Assembly: GCA_030613045.1 (NCBI GenBank)
Contig: JAUWMS010000206.1
Span: 1-5,732 of the forward strand
Length of the DNA stretch: 5,732 bases
From: Candidatus Latescibacterota bacterium
Lineage (GTDB): Bacteria > Latescibacterota > 4484-107
Direction of reading: 5' to 3'
Below are positions 1 to 3,739 of the stretch, piece by piece; position 1 is the first letter of the stretch, and each line of letters starts with the position of its first letter. Position numbers and translations under genes: made by a program. A model generated the notes under the pieces. It was not told the DNA's origin, did no database searches, and saw nothing but the letters and a program-made list of their open reading frames with translations.

Positions 1-1
1 G

Positions 2-667
2 ATCATCGAATCCCGTGCGCGGCATCTGATACCCGGTGGCTTCGTGGAATCCCCGTCGGCAATAGGGACAGCCGCAGCCGTACCCGATGGGCCAGAACTG
101 GATGTCGTCGCTCATAATGCCATCCACCCCGCGGGCATAGATGCCCTCAAGATGCTCAAAGTAGAGCCTTTGCCAGAGCGGATTGTTGAAGCACATGGTC
201 CAGCCTCGATAACCGGTCCGGGAAAATTGGCCGGTGCGCGGATCGATCTGACGCATCCGGGAGAGCCAGACCCCCTTGTGCTGAACGTCGCCCTCATGCA
301 GGCTTTGAAGGAGACCGGGATGCTGTTCCGGATCCGCACTATGCTTCATCCGTTCCCATTCCTGCGCTCCCCATGGATTGAACGTCAGGATGGCGCTGTG
401 ATGCGCAACCACCTTGATCCCATGACCGTGACAGCTCTCCACGATCCGGCGCATCGCCTCCAAGAGCCGCGGCCACTCCGAGACAAAACTCCAGCGAAAA
501 TGAAATCCGCTGAGGATGACCGCGGTAATGCCTGATTCGGCCAACTGTCCGGCCTTCTCATCGAACTGTTGCGGAGTGAACCGAAACAATTCCTCGTCGC
601 CGTACCAATACGTGGCCCAGCGAGCGTTCCAGACCCACTGAAGCGAGTCGTGCAGCTCGTTCTCCAT
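2..667 (-). CDS. TIM-barrel glycoside-hydrolase-like protein, N-terminal part (runs off left edge)
   Basis: The reading frame is open from the ATG at 665-667 to the window edge, giving 222 residues with no stop; the C-terminus is outside the window. The sequence has the rhythm of a (beta/alpha)8 barrel: an ITAVILSGFHF strand (about 47-57), a GIKVVAHHS strand (83-91), and a GVDGIMSDDIQFW strand (180-192) whose paired aspartates D187/D188 sit where family members carry a catalytic or substrate-binding acid. Directly after comes a CGCPYC cluster (C198, C200, C203) followed by RRGF. An acidic strand end followed by a C-x-C-x-x-C-R-x-x-F cluster is familiar from GH42/GH29-like and hypothetical glycosyl hydrolase families (GHL6 type); the exact family is not certain. 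No signal peptide is visible, so the protein is probably cytoplasmic. It is the last gene of the co-directional set, 142 bp after the phosphodiesterase-like gene. Substrate unknown. Confidence 0.8.
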   Translation of the reverse strand, partial: MENELHDSLQWVWNARWATYWYGDEELFRFTPQQFDEKAGQLAESGITAVILSGFHFRWSFVSEWPRLLEAMRRIVESCHGHGIKVVAHHSAILTFNPWGAQEWERMKHSADPEQHPGLLQSLHEGDVQHKGVWLSRMRQIDPRTGQFSRTGYRGWTMCFNNPLWQRLYFEHLEGIYARGVDGIMSDDIQFWPIGYGCGCPYCRRGFHEATGYQMPRTGFDD

Positions 668-673
668 AATTTT

Positions 674-680
674 CCCCTCC
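674..680 (-). promoter_or_regulatory. Shine-Dalgarno site of the left-edge glycosidase-like gene
   Basis: On the minus strand GGAGGGG ends six bases before the ATG at 667. This strong, well-spaced site fixes the start of the gene and supports a real reading frame even though it is cut by the window edge. Confidence 0.8.
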
Positions 681-706
681 ACGATTTCCCGAACGGCACG
701 GCGTTT

Positions 707-762
707 GGTGAGTGGTGAGAGGTGATTGGGCAATGGGCAATAGGCAATAGGCAATGGGCAAT
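707..762. repeat. Degenerate heptamer tandem array, eight units
   Basis: Eight consecutive 7-bp units can be read: GGTGAGT, GGTGAGA, GGTGATT, GGGCAAT, GGGCAAT, AGGCAAT, AGGCAAT, GGGCAAT. A run of eight G (763-770) follows. The array is 40 to 95 bases upstream of the left-edge gene's start, so it probably lies in its 5' leader. A second array of the same heptamer family is at 3373-3407. The unit length of seven breaks any reading frame, so it is non-coding. Confidence 0.85.
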
Positions 763-809
763 GGGGGGGGCGGGGACTAATGCCTATTTACGTTTTACGC
801 CGCATGCCC

Positions 810-1796
810 TCAAAGTATGCTCTTTCCCTGACACTTATAGGGCACATCGAGCAGCTCGGCAATCGTTGGAATCACATCAATGATCTCCGCTTCCTCGATA
901 GTTTTCCCTCTGTATTTCGCTTCGAGCGCGCCCCCGGATAAGATGAAAGTGGTTCTTCGGCACCCATTGGAAGGGATCCCCGCGGATCGTCCCTTCTCGA
1001 AATCCCAGACCTCGCAGTCCCACGGCTCGGGATGATCGGCGCACCAGTTGTTCGTCTTCACTCCCGCCTCCGCGGCCACGGTGCATCCAAGATGATAGCC
1101 GTGATCCGAAGCGATGACGATGTAGGTCTCCTCCCACCAGTTGTTGGTCTTCAGAAATTGGACGATCTCTTCGATCAGGCCGTCTAAGAACAGCATATAC
1201 GTATGCTTGGAGCCATCGCGGCCACAGGGGGCCTCCGTGTAGGAAGGACAGAAGGTGATCGCATCCATGCCGCTGATATACGCGTGCGCAAGCCCCCACG
1301 TATCCGGGAAGGATTCCATCCAGGGGAACACCAGATCTCTGACCACGGCTTCGTCTCTGAAGCTGGGCGCCATCTTCCGATAATACGCGGGAATGCGCTG
1401 CATGATCTCGGGTACGTAGAAATACCCCTTGCAGAAGGGATTCCCCGTGGTGATCACGGTGAGCTTGTCGAGATAATGCCGTTTGGCCGCCTCGAAGAAG
1501 CCCATCTCCTTCTCGGCTTCGAGAAACCACGTGCTCGAATGATTATACAAGGTTTCTGCTCTGGCGTAGGAACCGGTGGCCAGATATTTCAGCGCGGCGA
1601 CGGTCTTGCATCGCTCCCTGTTCCAGGATCGTTTCACCCATAGGCCGTTGTCAATGAGCTGGGAGAAATTGGGGATCAATCCCTGCTCGTGGTAGCCTTT
1701 CACATTGGCCGGAGGAAGGTCGGTCCCTTCGATTTTCACGCTCTCCTCCCAATGGCCGGCAAGCTGGTCAATGATCAGATAGAATACTCGTTTCAT
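810..1796 (-). CDS. Alkaline-phosphatase-superfamily hydrolase (type I phosphodiesterase / sulfatase-like)
   Basis: The protein has 328 residues from the ATG at 1794-1796. A longer in-frame start at 1829 exists, but its extra 11 codons lie in a dispersed repeat and across the ribosome site, so it was rejected. Family marks, in order: a strand ending in metal-binding D10 (FYLIID); a nucleophile segment at 63-75 (CKTVAALKYLATG); D178; a helix LDGLIEEIVQFL before the strand YIVIASDHG with metal ligands D231 and H232; and the C-terminal IDVIPTIAELL followed by GKSIL, typical of sulfatases and nucleotide pyrophosphatase/phosphodiesterases. Counting back from the TG of ATG, T65 takes the place of the sulfatase formylglycine cysteine, and no C/S-x-P-x-R motif exists. 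That points to phosphate monoester, diester or phosphonate hydrolysis rather than sulfate ester hydrolysis; this is inference. It is shorter than usual sulfatases (about 450-550 residues). No signal peptide, so probably cytoplasmic. Nine cysteines are present. Substrate unknown. Confidence 0.88.
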   Translation of the reverse strand: MKRVFYLIIDQLAGHWEESVKIEGTDLPPANVKGYHEQGLIPNFSQLIDNGLWVKRSWNRERCKTVAALKYLATGSYARAETLYNHSSTWFLEAEKEMGFFEAAKRHYLDKLTVITTGNPFCKGYFYVPEIMQRIPAYYRKMAPSFRDEAVVRDLVFPWMESFPDTWGLAHAYISGMDAITFCPSYTEAPCGRDGSKHTYMLFLDGLIEEIVQFLKTNNWWEETYIVIASDHGYHLGCTVAAEAGVKTNNWCADHPEPWDCEVWDFEKGRSAGIPSNGCRRTTFILSGGALEAKYRGKTIEEAEIIDVIPTIAELLDVPYKCQGKSIL

Positions 1797-1802
1797 CTCG
1801 GT

Positions 1803-1808
1803 CTCCTT
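1803..1808 (-). promoter_or_regulatory. Shine-Dalgarno site of the phosphodiesterase-like gene
   Basis: AAGGAG on the minus strand lies six bases before the ATG at 1796. It decides between this start and the in-frame ATG at 1829, which has no such site and lies within a copy of the direct repeat. Confidence 0.8.
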
Positions 1809-1819
1809 TTTTTGACCTG

Positions 1820-1874
1820 GGTTATTCACAAATCCTGGATGATGCGCTCCGGTTTCAGGTTGTTCTTAAAAACA
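1820..1874 (-). repeat. Direct repeat, copy 1 (about 54 bp)
   Basis: This segment matches 2122-2176 in the same orientation, 302 bp away, including 22 identical bases at 1826-1847 (core CACAAATCCTGGATGATGC). The rest differs at roughly seven or eight scattered positions. It lies in the leader of the phosphodiesterase-like gene. It resembles a dispersed intergenic repeat; no coding potential is seen. Confidence 0.85.
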
Positions 1875-1889
1875 ATGTTTTGAAACCGG
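1849..1889. repeat. Inverted repeat / potential hairpin in the leader
   Basis: CCGGTTTCA (1849-1857) pairs perfectly with TGAAACCGG (1881-1889), and an inner TTGTT (1860-1864) pairs with AACAA (1871-1875) around a six-base loop. The stem overlaps direct repeat copy 1 and lies about 50 bp upstream of the phosphodiesterase-like start. No U-tract follows, so a classic terminator is not supported. Confidence 0.6.
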
Positions 1890-1959
1890 AAGCCCAAAAT
1901 ACGTTGCTGCACAAGAGCAAAAGAGGATTTCGGGTGAATTTGTGAATCATGCAGGTAGA

Positions 1960-2113
1960 TGTCCCGTCAGCGACAGGATATTTGTAACATTTGAAATAGC
2001 CGAAAATCTTCCTCAAGTCCCGTGAGGGACGAAATCTACTATGCCGTCCCTGCGGGACTCGAAAATGTTTTTTTGGGATTGTTTTGCTATAGCTCTTTTG
2101 TCCCTGACGGGAC
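1960..2113. repeat. Cluster of four REP-like palindromes
   Basis: Four short stem-loops share the arms GTCCC/GGGAC with loops of 3-4 bases: 1960-1975 (one mismatch), 2017-2030 (loop GTGA), 2046-2058 (loop TGC) and 2100-2113 (loop TGAC). The second and third are also inverted to each other: 2016-2031 against 2045-2059 match apart from the loop, around a 13-base spacer. This is the arrangement of paired REP sequences (BIME-like). Such elements are moved in other genomes by REP-associated tyrosine transposases; none is encoded here. Confidence 0.8.
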
Positions 2114-2121
2114 AGAACCCG

Positions 2122-2176
2122 GATTAATCACAAATCCTGGATGATGCGCCCCTGCTTCAGGCTTTTCTTAAAAAAT
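2122..2176 (-). repeat. Direct repeat, copy 2 (about 54 bp)
   Basis: This is the partner of 1820-1874 in the same orientation. It lies about 30 bp beyond the URO-D-like stop codon, so it would be in that gene's 3' region. Together the two copies bracket the REP-like cluster. Confidence 0.85.
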
Positions 2177-2198
2177 AACGCAGGAAATTATGCCCTCT

Positions 2199-2214
2199 AT
2201 TCCCTTCAGGGAAT
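2199..2214. repeat. Short palindrome over the URO-D-like stop codon
   Basis: ATTCCCT (2199-2205) and AGGGAAT (2208-2214) form a near-perfect palindrome that contains the stop codon at 2206-2208. In RNA it would be a six-base-pair stem with a four-base loop. No U-tract follows, so terminator function is doubtful. Confidence 0.5.
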
Positions 2215-3357
2215 ACGAATTGGATATACGCCGAAGCGCTCTCTTGCTTCCTTCATCTTCAAAACGTTTTCCAGGCTGGCTCCGACGGCTATGGAGTGGC
2301 TGGCTCCGTAGATAAATCCTCCTCCGGGAGCGGCCCACTTTACGGCATACCGGGCGTCCGCTTCCACGTCTTCCGGGGCGCCTCCGATGAGATTCTCGTT
2401 GCTGACGCCTCCCCAGAGGGTGATCTGATCCCCGTAACGCTCCTTCAGAAATTTGATGTCCATGCCCGCTGTGGGCTGGATGGACTCGTACGCATCGCAA
2501 CCCGCCCGGATGAAATAGTCGAAGATCTCTAACGTTTTTCCGCAACTATGCTTCAACAATTTCATGCCGAGCCGATGCGCTTCGTCACAGTATGCCTTGA
2601 TCCAGGGGAACACGTGTTCGATGAAAATCTTAGGATTGGCCAGCAGGCCGGTGCTGCTCCCAAAATCCGCGCAGGGGATAATGCCATCTATGCCCTCCTC
2701 GGCATAGTACTTCAACAAACCAATGATCCGTCGGCCCGTCAACTCCGACAGCTTAGCGTGCATTTCGGGATGAAGCGCGAGGTTCAGGTAGCGCTCCTCG
2801 TCGGTCTGACCGAACGTCGGGAATCCGATGTCGCCCACGAGACAGGCGATGAAATGGGTATCCTTCATTTTCCTTACCACGTGCCTGATGAACTCCCACC
2901 GGGCATCCTCCGGTTTTTCGACCCCGTCCCGGACAATCGTATCTATCTCTGTTTGCAGGTTTTCCAGCGTAGGGGGCGTGTAAGCCTTCGGATTCATTCG
3001 GTAAGGCATAAGGTCGTGGGTCACGGAGGAGACCCGGTAGATGTGGCCGTTTTCGTCCTCGTACGTGTCCTCGTCGAGTTGCTTCATCGGCTTTTGATCG
3101 TTCCCCAACAATTGCACGGTAACGAGGTCCAGCCCCAAAGCCTTCGCCAGATCCACCGTGTCCCGCTGGTAAGACGCCACGACTTCCTCGTCTCGTCCTT
3201 CCCACCAGACCTTCGTCTCCTTCATCTTGGCGTGGACGAACGATTCTCTGCCGAGGATGTCCTCGTACACGTTGTAGTCTATCCAGTGCTCGCCCCAGGG
3301 GATGATGTCCGGTTCCCGGTGGGATAATGTCGTGAATACCCGGTCTCTTGGTGACAT
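2206..3357 (-). CDS. Uroporphyrinogen-decarboxylase-fold protein, methyltransferase-like
   Basis: The protein has 383 residues. The start is the ATG at 3355-3357: an upstream in-frame ATG (3399) would add 14 residues coded by the heptamer array and the RBS. The N-terminus MSPRDRVFTTLSHREPDIIPW is the classic opening of the URO-D superfamily, which also includes corrinoid/coenzyme M methyltransferases. Other family marks are the barrel strand GIDGIIPCADFGSSTG (222-237), a zinc-type H-x-C-G motif (H270, C272) in LLKHSCGKT, then LWGGVSNENLIGGAPEDVEADAR (314-336) and the final GGGFIYGASHSIAVGASLENVLKM. True haem-pathway URO-D is unlikely: the sequence lacks the usual RQAGR-type N-terminal motif and has the metal motif. 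The C-terminal cysteine that is the third zinc ligand in many methyltransferases is S353/H354 here. Likely role: methyl-group transfer in catabolism of a methylated compound; substrate unknown. No signal peptide, so cytoplasmic. It stands alone, with 338 bp and 409 bp gaps on its two sides. Confidence 0.88.
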   Translation of the reverse strand: MSPRDRVFTTLSHREPDIIPWGEHWIDYNVYEDILGRESFVHAKMKETKVWWEGRDEEVVASYQRDTVDLAKALGLDLVTVQLLGNDQKPMKQLDEDTYEDENGHIYRVSSVTHDLMPYRMNPKAYTPPTLENLQTEIDTIVRDGVEKPEDARWEFIRHVVRKMKDTHFIACLVGDIGFPTFGQTDEERYLNLALHPEMHAKLSELTGRRIIGLLKYYAEEGIDGIIPCADFGSSTGLLANPKIFIEHVFPWIKAYCDEAHRLGMKLLKHSCGKTLEIFDYFIRAGCDAYESIQPTAGMDIKFLKERYGDQITLWGGVSNENLIGGAPEDVEADARYAVKWAAPGGGFIYGASHSIAVGASLENVLKMKEARERFGVYPIRIP

Positions 3358-3364
3358 ATTCGTG

Positions 3365-3370
3365 CCTCTT
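3365..3370 (-). promoter_or_regulatory. Shine-Dalgarno site of the URO-D-like gene
   Basis: AAGAGG on the minus strand is seven bases before the ATG at 3357. It favours this start over the one at 3399, which lies in the heptamer repeats. Confidence 0.7.
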
Positions 3371-3372
3371 TT

Positions 3373-3407
3373 AGTGATTGGCGATTGGTGATTGGGCATT
3401 GGTGCGG
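3373..3407. repeat. Degenerate heptamer tandem array, four to five units
   Basis: Units AGTGATT, GGCGATT, GGTGATT, GGGCATT and a weak GGTGCGG follow one another. One unit (GGTGATT) is identical to a unit of the array at 707-762. The array ends 15 bases upstream of the URO-D-like start, so it lies in the leader and touches the ribosome site. Confidence 0.8.
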
Positions 3408-3737
3408 TTTGGTCAAAAAATGCTTAATTTTGAAAATACGGGCGCACCTTCAATATCCGCCAATATCTGCGTCACGATTTTTGGTAAAAACAGACTTTTT
3501 CGACAGAATCCAATGACTGATGGCTCTTCATCGAGCCTCTTGAAAAAGTCATAAAGGTGCAGTCATTCCGCGGGGGTTGGTAGGTCTAGCCGTTCTTGTC
3601 TGACCAAGTCTGACCTGGATGACCATAAAGCTGAACAGACAGGAATGTCTGTTCTACCAAACGCTTGCAAAAAATTTATCCGATTACCAAGGTGAACGAA
3701 GCGGCGCCAAGTCGTTTTTCGGACTTTTGCAAGAGCC
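3408..3737. other. Gene-free intergenic region between GH9 and URO-D-like genes
   Basis: No believable gene is present; a plus-strand frame at 3619-3876 crosses repeats and the end of the GH9 gene and is a chance frame. The region holds a 10-bp tandem duplication (CAATATCCGC / CAATATCTGC, 3451-3470), GACTTTTTC at 3493-3501 inverted against GAAAAAGTC at 3542-3550, the 18-bp inverted repeat pair described separately, and the hairpin at 3633-3654. No promoter for the URO-D-like gene could be assigned. Confidence 0.7.
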
Positions 3738-3739
3738 TC
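3533..3739. repeat. Small element with 18-bp imperfect inverted ends (MITE-like remnant)
   Basis: GAGCCTCTTGAAAAAGTC (3533-3550) and GACTTTTGCAAGAGCCTC (3722-3739) are inverted copies with 16 of 18 positions matching. They enclose 171 bp without coding potential. The right end reaches into the GH9 stop codon (3738-3740). No target duplication was recognised. A miniature transposable element or a remnant of an insertion sequence is the simplest explanation, but chance pairing of AT-rich intergenic motifs is not excluded. Confidence 0.5.
3633..3654. repeat. Hairpin: 9-bp perfect stem, 4-base loop
   Basis: GAACAGACA (3633-3641) pairs perfectly with TGTCTGTTC (3646-3654) around the loop GGAA. 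It lies about 85 bp past the GH9 stop. Read on the minus strand it is followed by AGCTTTAT, a poor U-tract, so it is at best a weak terminator. The form resembles dispersed intergenic palindromes seen in many environmental bacterial genomes. Confidence 0.7.

Larger units (their letters stand above)
1830..2205. other. Gene-free intergenic region rich in repeats
   Basis: This stretch between the URO-D-like gene and the phosphodiesterase-like gene has no credible coding frame on either strand. It holds part of direct repeat copy 1, a hairpin, an inverted echo of the repeat core at 1936-1947 (GAATTTGTGAAT against ATTCACAAATCC in copy 1), four REP-like palindromes and direct repeat copy 2. No promoter could be assigned with confidence. 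Confidence 0.75.

Noticed and set aside
44..747. Frames at 44-535 (+), 112-339 (-), 385-747 (-)
   Set aside because: They overlap the glycosidase-like gene in other frames; the 385-747 frame starts inside the heptamer array.
877..1643. Other long frames (minus 877-1530, plus 1203-1643) over the phosphodiesterase-like gene
   Set aside because: They are out-of-frame readings of a gene with clear family motifs and lack ribosome sites.
810..1796. Annotation as a true sulfatase
   Set aside because: There is no C/S-x-P-x-R formylglycine motif; threonine occupies the nucleophile position.
1960..2176. CRISPR array
   Set aside because: The palindromes are short, differ in spacing and orientation, and there are no regular spacers or cas genes.
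2548..3327. Plus-strand open frame of 259 codons
   Set aside because: It lies fully opposite the URO-D-like gene, its translation shows no known motif, and it has low-complexity composition typical of an antisense shadow.
3358..3620. Cobalamin riboswitch upstream of the methyltransferase-like gene
   Set aside because: I could not recognise a B12-box or a compatible folded core; the leader is mainly heptamer repeat and AT-rich sequence.
3633..3654. Rho-independent terminator for GH9
   Set aside because: The stem is good but is not followed by a proper U-tract on the minus strand.
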